Origin: UBA4615 sp046046245 | GTDB lineage: Bacteria > Pseudomonadota > Gammaproteobacteria > Burkholderiales > Burkholderiaceae_E | Assembly (NCBI GenBank): GCA_046046245.1 | Contig: JBJOKE010000007.1 | Location: 1-56,497 of the forward strand | Direction: 5' to 3' | DNA length: 56,497 nucleotides | In this document: piece after piece, positions 41,604 through 50,990 of the stretch | Position numbering within the stretch: the first letter of the stretch is position 1 | Layout of the letters: every line of letters starts with the position of its first letter | The notes under the pieces: model-generated | The model's database searches: none | The model's input: only the letters and a program-made list of their open reading frames with translations | What the model was told of the DNA's origin: nothing | Program-made: the position numbers and the translations under genes

Positions 41604-41612
41604 TGCTAACGT
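41604..41612 (+). promoter_or_regulatory. Extended -10 for the M81 peptidase gene
   Basis: TG-c-TAACGT; transcription would start about 50 bases before the ATG at 41671. Confidence 0.4.
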
Positions 41613-41670
41613 CGGCCCTCCGGCGCGCGCCGCCCTGCGCGCGCGCCCGCGATCCCGAGGAGACCCGCCC

Positions 41671-43176
41671 ATGCGCCTGCTGGCCGCGATGTTCAAGCAC
41701 GAGACCAACACCTTCTCGCCGGTGCCCACGCCCACCGAGCGCTTCTTCGCCTATCGGCCCGAGATCCTCGCCGGGCAGGCCGCGATGGACGCGCATCGCG
41801 GCACCGGCAGCGGGCTGGGCGGCTTCATCGCGGTGGCCGAGGAGGCGGGTGCGACGATCGAGATCGCGGTGGCCGGCGAGGCGCCGCCCAGCGGTCTGGT
41901 CGAGGACGAGGCCTTCGAGCGGATCGCCGGCATGATCGTCGATGCGGTGAAGCGCGGCGGCTGGGACGCCATCCTGCTCGACCTGCACGGCGCGATGGTC
42001 ACGCGCACCCACGAGGACGGCGAGGGCGAGCTGCTGCGGCGCATCCGCGCGGTCGACCCGAAGACCCCGGTCGGCGTCGTGCTCGACATGCACGCGAACC
42101 TCTACGACGACATCGTCCGCTGCGCGACGGTGGTCACCGGCTACCACACCTATCCGCACGTCGACGTCCGCGAGGCCGGCATGCTCGCCGCGAGGATCGT
42201 CGTGCGCACGGTGCGCGGCGAGGTGAGGCCGGTGATGACCTGGGCCAACAGGCCGATGCTGCCGCACGTGATGCGCCAGGGCACGCACGCCGAGCCGAAC
42301 CGCTCGCTGCAGGCGGCCTGCATCGCCGCCGAGCGCGAAGGCCGCGCGCTCGCGTGTTCGGTGTTCGTCGGGTTCCCGCATGCCGACATCCGCGAGGCGG
42401 GCCTGTCGGCGGTGGTCTGCACCGACGGCGATCCGGGCGGCGCGGCCGCGCTGCGCGACACGCTGCTCGAGCGCGCGTGGGACGCGCGCCGGCAGTTCGT
42501 CTACGCATCCGAGCCGCTCGCCGACTCGGTCGCACGCGCGAAGGCGCTCGGAGCGGCCGAACCCGCGCCCGGGTCGAAGACCGGCCCGATCGTGCTGCTC
42601 GACCACTGCGACAACGTCGCCTCCGGCGGCACGATGGACACCACCGCGGTGCTCGCCGAGGTGCTGCGCCAGGGCCTGCAGGACGTCGTGTTCTACGCGA
42701 TCCACGATCCGGAGTCGGTGCGCGCAGCGATCGCGGCGGGCATCGGCGCCGAGGTCACGCTCGCGGTCGGCGGCAAGTCGCCGATGCCCTCGATCGGCGC
42801 GCCCGCGGTGCCGCTGACGGTCACCGGCCGGGTCAGGCGGATCACCGACGGCGTCTACCGGCTGCGCGGCCCGATGGGCGCGGGCGCGCTGACGAACAAC
42901 GGGCCCACCGTGGTGCTGCAGGTCGGCACGCTCGAGCTGGTGCTGATCTCGCTGTACCAGGAGCCGTACGACCTGCAGTGCTTCTTCGACGTCGGCATCG
43001 ACCCGACACGCAAGCGCTTCGTCGTGATCAAGAGCCGCGTGCACTGGCGCGCGGGCCTCGGCGACCTGGCGCGCGAGGTCGTCGAGTGCGCGGGCGTCGG
43101 CGTCACCACGTCCGACTATTCGCTGCTCAAGTTCGAGAAGGTGCGCCGTCCGGTGTTCCCGCTCGATCCGATCTGA
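41671..43176 (+). CDS. M81 family metallopeptidase (MlrC-like)
   Basis: 501 residues, full length for the M81/microcystinase C family, which hydrolyses small peptides or amides, including linear microcystin products. The N-terminus is MRLLAAMFKHETNTFSPVPT with the first metal-site region, then LLDLHGAMVTRTHEDGEGEL, VLDMHANLYDD, HTYPHVDVREAG, a second half LLDHCDNVASGGTMDTT and the C-terminal FDVGIDPTRKRFVVIKSRVHW. GAGGAGA-like sequence precedes the ATG. It is followed 22 bases later by an iron-type alcohol dehydrogenase. Homologues often sit with peptide importers; natural substrate unknown. Confidence 0.92.
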   Translation: MRLLAAMFKHETNTFSPVPTPTERFFAYRPEILAGQAAMDAHRGTGSGLGGFIAVAEEAGATIEIAVAGEAPPSGLVEDEAFERIAGMIVDAVKRGGWDAILLDLHGAMVTRTHEDGEGELLRRIRAVDPKTPVGVVLDMHANLYDDIVRCATVVTGYHTYPHVDVREAGMLAARIVVRTVRGEVRPVMTWANRPMLPHVMRQGTHAEPNRSLQAACIAAEREGRALACSVFVGFPHADIREAGLSAVVCTDGDPGGAAALRDTLLERAWDARRQFVYASEPLADSVARAKALGAAEPAPGSKTGPIVLLDHCDNVASGGTMDTTAVLAEVLRQGLQDVVFYAIHDPESVRAAIAAGIGAEVTLAVGGKSPMPSIGAPAVPLTVTGRVRRITDGVYRLRGPMGAGALTNNGPTVVLQVGTLELVLISLYQEPYDLQCFFDVGIDPTRKRFVVIKSRVHWRAGLGDLAREVVECAGVGVTTSDYSLLKFEKVRRPVFPLDPI

Positions 43177-43198
43177 ACGACCCCGCGAGGAGACGACC

Positions 43199-44365
43199 AT
43201 GCAGACGGGCAGCCACGAGTTCCTCGCCCAGGACCGCGTGACCTGGGGTGTGCCGGCGGCGCAGGCCGCCGTGCAGGAGGCCGACCGGCGCGGCGCCAGG
43301 CGCGTCTTCGTCGTGACCTCGAAGACGCTGAACCGCAGGACCGACGCGGTCGCGCGGATCGTCGAGGCGCTGGGCGCGCGGCACGCCGGCACCTTCGACG
43401 AGTGCGTCGAGCACACCCCGCGGCCGAGCGTGATCGCCGCGGCCGAGGCCGCGCGCGCCGCCGCGCCCGACCTCGTGCTCACCGTGGGCGGCGGCACCGC
43501 GATCGACACCGTGAAGGTGATGCTGATCGCGATCGCGCACGACGTCCGCACGCCCGAGGGCCTGTCCGACTGGCACCTGAAGGTGAACCCCGACGGCTCG
43601 CGCCACGCGCCCGCCGTGAAGCCGCCGCCGTACCGGCAGGTGGTGGTCAGCACCACGCTCGGTGCGGCCGAGTTCAGCGACTTCGGCGGCTGCACCGACC
43701 CGGTCCGCAAGGTGAAGGACGGCTACGCGGGCAAGTACGTCGGCGCCGCCGCGGTGATCCTCGACCCGGCGATCACCGTCCACACGCCGTCGTGGCTGTG
43801 GCTCTCCACCGCGGTGCGCGGCATCGACCACGCGGTCGAGGCGCTGTGCTCGGTCGCGCCGTCGCCGCTCGTGGATGCGACCTCGCTGCAGGCGCTGCAC
43901 CTGTTCGGCGGCGCGCTGCCCGCCACGCACGCCGACCCCGCCGACCTCGACGCGCGCCTGCGCTGCCTGCAGGCCGCGTGGCTGGCCGGCTTCGGCATCC
44001 TGCGCGTGCCCTACGGCGCGAGCCATGGCATCGGCCACTCGCTCGGCGCGGTGACCGGCATCAGCCACGGCTACACCTCCTGCATCATGCTGCCGCACGT
44101 GATGCGCTGGAACCTGACGGTGACCGGCGACCGGCAGGCGCGGATCGCGCAGGCGCTGGGCGCGACCGACGGCGACGCGGCGGGTGCGGTCGCGCGGCTG
44201 ATCGCCTCGCTCGGGATGCCGACCCGGCTGCGCGACCTCGGCGTCGAGCGCTCGGCGTTCCCGCAGATCGCGGCCGGCGCGATCGGCAACCTCTGGGTGA
44301 AGACGAACCCGCGGCCGCTGCGCTCGGAGGACGACGTGATCGGACTGCTCGAGGCGGCCTGGTAG
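43199..44365 (+). CDS. Iron-containing alcohol dehydrogenase (maleylacetate reductase-like)
   Basis: 388 residues, NAD(P)-dependent metal-containing dehydrogenase. The cofactor loop is TVGGGTAIDTVKVMLIA, then STTLGAAEFSDFGGCTD. Metal ligands appear in GIDHAVEAL and GASHGIGHSLGAVTGISHGY. The similarity to maleylacetate reductase and hydroxyacid-oxoacid transhydrogenase types is by layout only. GAGGAG precedes the ATG, 22 bases after the M81 stop, so the two are one operon. The pair may break down an amide and oxidise or reduce the released alcohol or keto acid (inference). Confidence 0.9.
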   Translation: MQTGSHEFLAQDRVTWGVPAAQAAVQEADRRGARRVFVVTSKTLNRRTDAVARIVEALGARHAGTFDECVEHTPRPSVIAAAEAARAAAPDLVLTVGGGTAIDTVKVMLIAIAHDVRTPEGLSDWHLKVNPDGSRHAPAVKPPPYRQVVVSTTLGAAEFSDFGGCTDPVRKVKDGYAGKYVGAAAVILDPAITVHTPSWLWLSTAVRGIDHAVEALCSVAPSPLVDATSLQALHLFGGALPATHADPADLDARLRCLQAAWLAGFGILRVPYGASHGIGHSLGAVTGISHGYTSCIMLPHVMRWNLTVTGDRQARIAQALGATDGDAAGAVARLIASLGMPTRLRDLGVERSAFPQIAAGAIGNLWVKTNPRPLRSEDDVIGLLEAAW

Positions 44366-44367
44366 GC

Positions 44368-45687
44368 TCAGGCCGGCAGCGCGGCGATCGCGGGCGCGAC
44401 CAGCGCGTCCGCGAGCGCGCGCGTGGCCTGCGTCTCGAAGCGCGCCGCGTCGTCGGCCGCGCCCATCGCGTGCGCGACCATCGCCGCCCGCGCCCAGGGC
44501 AGGTGGAAGCCCGGGTGTCGGGCCAGGACCGCGAGGTAGCCGCGCAGCGCCTCCGGCAGCCGGCCGCGCGCGTGGTCGATGGTCGACTGGACGAGGGTCG
44601 GCTCGGTCGCGTCGGCGAGCGTGTGCAGCCGGCCGTCGCCCGGTCGCGGCACGATCCCCGCGTCCCGCAGCAGCCCGGCGTACAGGCCGAAGCGGCGGAT
44701 CGAGCCGGCCTCGTGCGTGCGTTCGCGTGCCACGTGCGCATGCGCCGCGCCGCGCAGGCGCAGCCGCTCGGCCGGCCGGTCCCACAGCGCGTCGAGGGCC
44801 GAGGCGAAGCCCGTGTCGTCGGCGAACAGGCGGCCGGTCCAGCCGTCGCCGATGCCTTGCAGGTACTCGCCGCGCGCGCTCGCGATGCAGGCGACGCCGC
44901 GCGACGCGTACTCGAGGAACTTGCCGTCGGAGCGGCAGCGGGCGAACGAGGTGTCGCCGATCACCGCGAAGCCGACGTCGATCGACGAGAGGAACGCGAG
45001 GTAGGCGTCGAAGCCGGCCGGAGCGACCGCGTCGACGCGCACGCCGGCCTGCTCGAGGATCGTGCGGATGCCCGTCGGCGCCATCAGCCGCAGCGGCGGT
45101 GCCTCGTGGGGGTGCCAGCCGCGCGACGCGTGCCAGCCGCGCAGCAGCCGCGCGAGCTCGCGCGCGTCGTCGGCGTGGCCGAGCGAGGCCGCCCAGCCCA
45201 GCACCGGCACGCGCATCCGGTCGGGCGGCAGCGGCGGCAGCGGCGGCACCTCGGCCAGCTGGTTCGAGACCACCGCGCAGCGCGGGTTCAGCGCGCCGTA
45301 ACGCTCGAGCAGGCCGTGGCTCGAGCACTGCAGCAGGTCGGCCGCGCGCGCGAGCCGCACGATCGTCGCCTGGTTCGCCGGGTTCGAGTGGAAGGCGTGA
45401 CCCGGCAGGCTCGGCGGGAAGTCGGCGAAGTCGTCGGACAGCTCGTAGACCGTCGGCCGCCCGCGACGACGGCGTTCGGCGAGCACCGCGTCGAGCGCGT
45501 CGTCGGCCACCATCGCGACCATCAGCAGATCGGCAGAGACCGCGTGCGCGACCCAGGCCGGATGCGTGGTCTGCATCTCCGCGACCTCGAGCGACTCGGC
45601 GAGCGCGCCGAAGGGCAGCGTGATCCGATGCCGGTAGTCGCCGGTGTCTCGGGGCTGGGGATGGGCGAGGACGAGGCAGCGGGCCAT
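44368..45687 (-). CDS. Glycosyltransferase, GT4-like, with helical C-terminal extension
   Basis: 439 residues. The first 330 residues have a GT-B layout: VVSNQLAEVPPLPP at the domain border, PVLGWAASLGHADD, and the nucleotide-sugar region CRSDGKFLEYASRGVACIAS with the E of the EX7E-like motif, then GDGWTGRLFADD. The last 100 residues form a TPR-like repeat (LPEALRGYLAVLARHPGFHL). The N-terminus (CLVLAHPQPRDTGDYRHRIT) suggests transfer onto a surface polymer, but no other polysaccharide genes are near. It converges with the alcohol dehydrogenase gene, stops only 2 bases apart. Confidence 0.83.
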   Translation of the reverse strand: MARCLVLAHPQPRDTGDYRHRITLPFGALAESLEVAEMQTTHPAWVAHAVSADLLMVAMVADDALDAVLAERRRRGRPTVYELSDDFADFPPSLPGHAFHSNPANQATIVRLARAADLLQCSSHGLLERYGALNPRCAVVSNQLAEVPPLPPLPPDRMRVPVLGWAASLGHADDARELARLLRGWHASRGWHPHEAPPLRLMAPTGIRTILEQAGVRVDAVAPAGFDAYLAFLSSIDVGFAVIGDTSFARCRSDGKFLEYASRGVACIASARGEYLQGIGDGWTGRLFADDTGFASALDALWDRPAERLRLRGAAHAHVARERTHEAGSIRRFGLYAGLLRDAGIVPRPGDGRLHTLADATEPTLVQSTIDHARGRLPEALRGYLAVLARHPGFHLPWARAAMVAHAMGAADDAARFETQATRALADALVAPAIAALPA

Positions 45688-45855
45688 GGGGGTCTCGGTG
45701 GCACGCGGGACGGGCGGGTCGAGCGCGGTCCTGCGACGCTACGCGCCGCGCGCGTCGGTCGGTCGTGCGATGAGCCGGGGCCGGACGGCGCAGTTCGCCG
45801 CTTCACGTGGGCTCGGCGACCGGCCGGGCGGCCCCGCCGGCCGGCGCCGGCGCGC

Positions 45856-48093
45856 TCAGGGCCGGCCGAGGAACAGGTACATCCGCGGCCCGCCGTCGCG
45901 CGGCAGGCCCAGGCCGAGGTGCAGCGGACCGATCGGCGTCTCGGCGGCGACGAACAGGCTGCCGGCGATCGCCGTGGGCTGCGGCGATTCATCGAGCCGG
46001 ACCAGGTCGCCGGTGATCCGGCCCGCCTCGAGCGTGGCGCCCACCCAGAGCCGGTTGCCGAGCGGACCGGGCTGGCCGAGCGCGCGGCGCCACTGCAGCC
46101 TGCCGAACACGATGTCCGTGCCCGCGAAGCGGTCCAGCGCGTAGCCCGACAGGCGGTGGAAGCCGCCCAGCGTGAACCAGCGCGGGAAGACGTCCCCCAT
46201 CCGCAGGTAGCCGCCGACCTGTGCGTAGGCCTCGAAGGTGTCCGGTCCGAGGCTGCCGACCCACTGCGCCTCGAGCGCGCCGAACTGGTAGCGGCTGCGT
46301 TCCACGCCGGTCGCGTAGCCTTCGGTCCACTCGAGCACGACCCGCGTGCCCGATCGCGGCAGGAACGCCGCGTCGAGCGTGTCGCGCCGGTAGCGCAGCC
46401 GCAGGCCGGTCATCGACTGCACCTCGGGTGGCGTGTCGAGGAACACGCCGTTCTGGAAGTCGAAGAGTCCGCTCTCGCCCAGGCCGACACGGGCCCGCTC
46501 GATCGTCGGACCGAGCCGCAGCTCCCCGACGCCCTCGAGCTGGAACGCGGCGTCGAGGCCGATCGTGGCCCGTTCGACCAGGCCCTCGGTGACCCGTCGA
46601 TCGCCGAGGTAGAGCGGCAGCGTCTGGCGCGACACCTCGGCGTACGGGACGGCCGCGACGATCCCGGTGGGACCGACGGGGACGAACAGGTCGGTGCCCG
46701 CCCGCTGGATGCGGCCGACCTCGAGCGCGTTGCGCCATTCGATGCCGCCGGCCCACTGCTGACGGTGGCCGACGGCGATGCGCGCGCTGCCGGTGGTGAA
46801 GTCGGTGCCGACGGACAGGCCGAAGCGCAGCGTGTCGGAGACGTCGCGCGTGCCCGTCGTGGCGCCGGTCCGGACCGCGGTGGGGGCGCCCGCCGTGCCT
46901 GACGTCGCCCCCGCGACGCCGAGCGGCGCGCCTGCCCCGGTGACTGCCGGCGTGCCCGCCGGGCTGCCCGCCGGCGTGCCCGCCGCGGTGCCACCCGGCG
47001 CGCCCCGGGCAGCGACCGCCGACGGCGCCGAGCGCCGCGCCGCCCAGGCCTCCTCGGGCATCGCCAGCGCGAGCAGCCGGTCGCGCTGCGCTTCGGCACC
47101 GCGGGTGCCGGCGGCGATGCCCGCGCCGACCTTCGGGAAGTCCAGGAAGGTCAGCCCGTCCAGGAGCGGTGCGATCAGCACGTCCTCGGGCCGCAGCCGG
47201 GCGATCTGCGCGATCACGTTCTGCTCGGTCAGGATCGCGAGGGTCTGGACCGAGACGTCCACCAGGCTCGTCAGCGTCGACTCGTCGGCGAGTCCGGTGC
47301 CGACGTTGACCGCGATCACGCGGGTGGCCCCGAGCGCCCGCGCGGTGTCCACCGGCAGGTTCGACACCAGCCCGCCGTCGACATACAGCCCGCCGGCGAT
47401 CCGCGTGGGCTCGAACAGGCCGGGCACGCTCATGCTCGCGCGGATCGCGAGCGCGAGGTCGCCGCTGTCGAGGACACGGGCCTCGCCGGAGCCGAGTCGG
47501 GTCGCGACCGCGCGGAACGGGATCGGGAGGGCGTCGAAGGACTCGTCCGTCGGCCGCGGGCCCAGCCACCTGCGCAGCTGCTGCTCGAAGCGCGCGCCGC
47601 CGAAGACGCTCGCCGGCAGCGCGGCGCGCCCGCCCTGGATCCGGAACTCGAGTGGCAGCGTGTACTCGTGATCCTCCTCCTGCCGTCGCGGCGACCGCAT
47701 CGTCCGCGGCGCGTCCGGGCCGCGCAGCTCGGACCAGTCGGTGCCGCGCATCGTCGCCTCGATCCGGTCGACGGGCATGCCGCTCGCGTAGAGCCCGCCG
47801 ACCACCGCGCCCATGCTCGTGCCGACCACGCAGTCGATCGGTACGCGCTGCGCCTCGAGCCAGCGCAGCACGCCGATGTGCGCGAAGCCGCGCGCGCCGC
47901 CGCCCGAGAGCACCAGGCAGGTCTTCGGCTCGCGGGCGACCTCGGGCGGCGGCGACGGCTGGGCCGACGCGGCGCCGGCGGCGACCGCGAAGGCCCAGGC
48001 GAGCACGCGCGCGGATCGGCGCGGCGTGGCACCACGTGCGGACGGCGAGCGGACGGGCGCCGGGCGATCCGGCGCGGGGCGCGGGACGGTCAT
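45856..48093 (-). CDS. Patatin-like phospholipase with C-terminal outer-membrane barrel (PlpD-type)
   Basis: 745-residue type Vd-like protein. After a signal peptide (RVLAWAFAVAAGAASAQ) comes a patatin domain with oxyanion loop SGGGARGFAHIGVL, catalytic GTSMG and Asp in YVDGGLVSNLPVD. Residues about 350-410 are an Ala/Gly/Thr/Pro low-complexity linker. The C-terminal part is a surface-antigen (BamA-like) barrel with GDRRVTEGL, RSGTRVVLEWTEG and FHRLSGYALDRFAGTD. It ends MYLFLGRP, without the terminal aromatic residue most such barrels have. Secreted or surface-held lipase activity is expected (family knowledge). Confidence 0.92.
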   Translation of the reverse strand: MTVPRPAPDRPAPVRSPSARGATPRRSARVLAWAFAVAAGAASAQPSPPPEVAREPKTCLVLSGGGARGFAHIGVLRWLEAQRVPIDCVVGTSMGAVVGGLYASGMPVDRIEATMRGTDWSELRGPDAPRTMRSPRRQEEDHEYTLPLEFRIQGGRAALPASVFGGARFEQQLRRWLGPRPTDESFDALPIPFRAVATRLGSGEARVLDSGDLALAIRASMSVPGLFEPTRIAGGLYVDGGLVSNLPVDTARALGATRVIAVNVGTGLADESTLTSLVDVSVQTLAILTEQNVIAQIARLRPEDVLIAPLLDGLTFLDFPKVGAGIAAGTRGAEAQRDRLLALAMPEEAWAARRSAPSAVAARGAPGGTAAGTPAGSPAGTPAVTGAGAPLGVAGATSGTAGAPTAVRTGATTGTRDVSDTLRFGLSVGTDFTTGSARIAVGHRQQWAGGIEWRNALEVGRIQRAGTDLFVPVGPTGIVAAVPYAEVSRQTLPLYLGDRRVTEGLVERATIGLDAAFQLEGVGELRLGPTIERARVGLGESGLFDFQNGVFLDTPPEVQSMTGLRLRYRRDTLDAAFLPRSGTRVVLEWTEGYATGVERSRYQFGALEAQWVGSLGPDTFEAYAQVGGYLRMGDVFPRWFTLGGFHRLSGYALDRFAGTDIVFGRLQWRRALGQPGPLGNRLWVGATLEAGRITGDLVRLDESPQPTAIAGSLFVAAETPIGPLHLGLGLPRDGGPRMYLFLGRP
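46952..46999. repeat. Four imperfect 12-bp tandem repeats in the patatin linker
   Basis: Units gtgcccgccggg, ctgcccgccggc, gtgcccgccgcg and gtgccacccggc lie in frame and encode the T-P-A-G-like linker. They could drive length variation by slippage. Confidence 0.7.
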
Positions 48094-48166
48094 CGGAGGG
48101 ACGCTGCGGACGAGGGGTCGGCATGCGAGGCGGGCCCGGCGCGGCGACCCCGTCCGCGCCCCCGAA

Positions 48167-48172
48167 CCTTAG
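48167..48172 (-). promoter_or_regulatory. -10 element for the patatin gene
   Basis: TAAGGT on the minus strand preceded by GC; predicted leader about 65 bases. Confidence 0.3.
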
Positions 48173-48232
48173 CCGAGGCCGCCGGGTGCCGGGGCCGGGT
48201 GCGTCGGCCCGGGTCGTCCGTCCGGCCGACCC

Positions 48233-49801
48233 TCAGTTCACCGCCCGCGTCGCCCCGCCCCAGTACCGCGCCCGCAGCGCCTTCTTGTCCGGCTTGCCGA
48301 GCCCGGTGACCGGCAGCGCGTCGACCACGTCGACCGACTTCGGGGCGTGCACCGCCCCCTTGGCCTCGCGGACCGCGGCGATCAGGGCCTCGGCCTCGAC
48401 GTGCGCGCCGGGCCGCGGCACGACCACCGCCTTCACCGCCTCGCCCCACTTCGGGTCCGGCACGCCGATGACCGCCGCCGCGGCCACCGCCGGGTGACGC
48501 GTGAGCACGTCCTCGACCTCGCGCGGGTAGACGTTGAAGCCGCCGGTGATGATCAGGTCCTTGCTGCGGTCGACGATGTAGAGGTAGCCGTCCGCGTCGC
48601 GCCGCGCGAGGTCGCCGGTGTAGAGCCAGCCGTGGCGGAACGCGCGGGCGGTCTCCTCGGGCTTGTTCCAGTAGCCGACCATCACCAGCGGGCCGCGGCA
48701 GCAGATCTCGCCGATCTCGCCCTCGGGGACCTCGTGGCCGTCGTCGTCGAGCAGCTTCACCTGCAGACCCGCGACCGGCGTGCCGCAGGAGGCGAGCCGC
48801 TGCGGGTGGTGTTCGGGGTCGTGGTCGGCGCGGCGCAGCACGGTGATGCAGTTCGGCACCTCCGACTGCCCGTAGAGCTGCATGAAGACCGGGCCGAACC
48901 GGCGCATCGCCTCGACGAGCCGTGCGGGCGCCATCGGCGAGGCGCCGTAGATGACGGTCCGCAGGCTGGAGAGGTCCGCCGTGGCGAGCCCCGGGTGGTC
49001 GAGCAGCACGTAGACCATCGTCGGCACGAGGAACGTGCAGGTGATCCGGTGGCGCTCGACGAGGTCGAGGAAGCGTTGCGGCTCGAAACCGCGGTCGAGC
49101 ACGAAGGTGCCCGAGCGCAGCAGCACCGCGAGGATCATCGCGCCGCTCGCATGCGAGATCGGCGTGGTGGCGAGGAAGCGGACCTCCTCGGGCCAGTCCC
49201 ACTCGACGAGCTCGGTCATCGCCATCGCGACGTGGACGCGGTGCGTGTGGATCACCCCCTTGGGCCGCCCCGTGGTGCCGCCGGTGTAGACCAGCGTGCA
49301 GACGTCGTCGACGTGGGCGCGCGGGACCAGCGGCGCCGGCGCGCACGACGCGGCCGCCGCGAGCACGTCCTCCCCGTCGGTGCCCGGGCCGAAGCCCAGG
49401 ACGCGGCGCAGCCCGGGCAGCCGCGCCTTCAGCGCGGCCGCCCGCGCGGCGAACGGCCCGGGGTCGACGAACAGCGTCTCGACCCCGGAGTCCTCGAGGA
49501 TGTAGGCGTGGTCGTCCTCCGAGGCGAGCGGGTGCATCCAGGTGACCCGCAGCCCCATCAGATAGGCGGCCGCGGTGACCAGGAAGGCCTCGGGCCGGTT
49601 GCCCGACAGCGTGGCGACCGCATCACCGCGCCGCAGTCCGCGCGCCTCGAGCGTCGCGACCAGCCGGCCCAGCGACTCGCCCAGCTGACGGTAGGTGATC
49701 GACGCGCCGTCCAGCACGAACGCGACGCGTGCGCCGCCGCGCTGGATCGCGCGCACGACCAGTTCGCCGCATGTGCAGCCCTCGTACGGTGTCCCCGCCA
49801 C
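48233..49801 (-). CDS. AMP-dependent acyl-CoA synthetase
   Basis: Second ANL-family acyl-CoA synthetase in the window, 522 residues. P-loop YTGGTTGRPKGVIHTH, motif LYGQSEVPNCI where most have GxTE, RGPLVMVGYWNKPEE, YTGDLARRDADGYL, ITGGFNVYPREVED and the lysine-containing TGLGKPDKKALR. The GSE instead of GMTE variant (YGQSE) is common in proteobacterial acid-CoA ligases. The GTG at 49801 has GAGAGGAG upstream and an extended -10 at 49855-49863. It is divergent from the DUF3014 gene. Substrate unknown. Confidence 0.93.
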   Translation of the reverse strand: MAGTPYEGCTCGELVVRAIQRGGARVAFVLDGASITYRQLGESLGRLVATLEARGLRRGDAVATLSGNRPEAFLVTAAAYLMGLRVTWMHPLASEDDHAYILEDSGVETLFVDPGPFAARAAALKARLPGLRRVLGFGPGTDGEDVLAAAASCAPAPLVPRAHVDDVCTLVYTGGTTGRPKGVIHTHRVHVAMAMTELVEWDWPEEVRFLATTPISHASGAMILAVLLRSGTFVLDRGFEPQRFLDLVERHRITCTFLVPTMVYVLLDHPGLATADLSSLRTVIYGASPMAPARLVEAMRRFGPVFMQLYGQSEVPNCITVLRRADHDPEHHPQRLASCGTPVAGLQVKLLDDDGHEVPEGEIGEICCRGPLVMVGYWNKPEETARAFRHGWLYTGDLARRDADGYLYIVDRSKDLIITGGFNVYPREVEDVLTRHPAVAAAAVIGVPDPKWGEAVKAVVVPRPGAHVEAEALIAAVREAKGAVHAPKSVDVVDALPVTGLGKPDKKALRARYWGGATRAVN

Positions 49802-49854
49802 GCTTCGTTCTCCTCTCCCGCTCACGGCCCGGTCGAACCGCCGCGCCTCCCCCG

Positions 49855-49863
49855 ATCGTAGCA
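49855..49863 (-). promoter_or_regulatory. Extended -10 for the acyl-CoA synthetase gene
   Basis: TG-c-TACGAT on the minus strand; leader of about 47 bases to the GTG at 49801. Confidence 0.5.
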
Positions 49864-50008
49864 GTGCCGCGTGCGGCGGTCCCGGCGGCGGTCCACGGGA
49901 CGCAGACGGCTCCTCGGCCTGCACGACGCGGGCCGGGGCGCCGGCGCGTGACGCTGCCCCCCGGCCGTCCGGGCAGGCACCGTGCCGATCCACCTCCTGC
50001 GGACGGGG

Positions 50009-50017
50009 TGCTACGCT
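50009..50017 (+). promoter_or_regulatory. Extended -10 for the DUF3014 gene
   Basis: TG-c-TACGCT, about 27 bases of leader before the ATG at 50051. Confidence 0.45.
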
Positions 50018-50050
50018 GGGCGGACCCTGGCTCCCCGGACGGAGGACGCG

Positions 50051-50875
50051 ATGCAACAGAAGCGCTCCGTGGCGCGGCCCGTGTCGATCGCGATCGCGGC
50101 GATCGCCGTCGGTACCGGCCTCTGGTACGGACTCGACCGCCGGCAGGAGGCGCCGCCGCCCGCGCCGCCGCCGCTGTCGGCGCCCGCCGCGCCTGCATCC
50201 GCGCGCGCATCCGCCGAGCCTGCGATCGCCCATCCGCTGGCCGGCGCGCCGCCGCCCGAAGCCGCGATGCAGGCGCCGGCGCAGCCACCCGCCGACGCGC
50301 TCGACGCGTTCCGGAGCGACCTCGAGGCGTTGGGCGACGCAGCCGTGCTCGCCCGCTTCATCGATCCCGCATCGCTGGTGCGTCGCGTGGTCTCGACCGT
50401 CGACAACGTGACCGCCGACGAACTGCCGATGCATGCACGCGCGTTCGCGGCCACGCCCGGCGCGTTCGCGGTGACGCGCGACGGCGGCGCGATCGTCGTC
50501 GATCCGGCGAACGCGCGCCGCTACGCGCCCTTCGTCGCCTGGATCGAATCGATCGACACGAAGCGCGCGGTCGCGCTCTACGTGAAGCACTACGCGCTGT
50601 TCCAGGGCGAGTACCGCGGGCAGGGCAATCCGGGCCGCTACCTCAACGACAGGCTGGTCGCCGCGATCGACCATCTGCTCGCCACGCCGGAGCCGCCGGC
50701 GAGGATCGAGCTGGTCCAGCCGAAGGTGCTCTACCGGTACGCCGACCCGTCGCTCGAGGCGCTGTCGGCCGCGCAGAAGGCGCTGCTGCGGATGGGCCCC
50801 GAGAACGGTGCCCGGATCCGGACGACGCTGCGCTCGGTGCGTGCCGAGGTGTCCCGGCAGGGCGCCGGTCGCTGA
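50051..50875 (+). CDS. DUF3014 domain membrane-anchored protein
   Basis: 274 residues: a short cytoplasmic N-terminus, one membrane anchor (SIAIAAIAVGTGLWYGL), a Pro/Ala-rich stalk (about 35-80) and a periplasmic DUF3014 domain. Recognisable parts are LVRRVVSTVDNVTADELPMH, YAPFVAWIESIDTKRAVALY, QGNPGRYLNDRLVAAIDHLL and LVQPKVLYRYADPSLEAL. Function of the family is unknown. GGAGG precedes the ATG. It is transcribed alone from the divergent promoter region shared with the acyl-CoA synthetase. Confidence 0.9.
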   Translation: MQQKRSVARPVSIAIAAIAVGTGLWYGLDRRQEAPPPAPPPLSAPAAPASARASAEPAIAHPLAGAPPPEAAMQAPAQPPADALDAFRSDLEALGDAAVLARFIDPASLVRRVVSTVDNVTADELPMHARAFAATPGAFAVTRDGGAIVVDPANARRYAPFVAWIESIDTKRAVALYVKHYALFQGEYRGQGNPGRYLNDRLVAAIDHLLATPEPPARIELVQPKVLYRYADPSLEALSAAQKALLRMGPENGARIRTTLRSVRAEVSRQGAGR

Positions 50876-50990
50876 GCGTCGATCGCGGGGCGCGGCGGCG
50901 TGATCGGCCGGTCGAACCGGCCCGCACGGACATCGCGGCGGGCCGTCGGGGTCACCGGGCGAGCCTGCGGCGCGAGACGCTGCGCGGACG

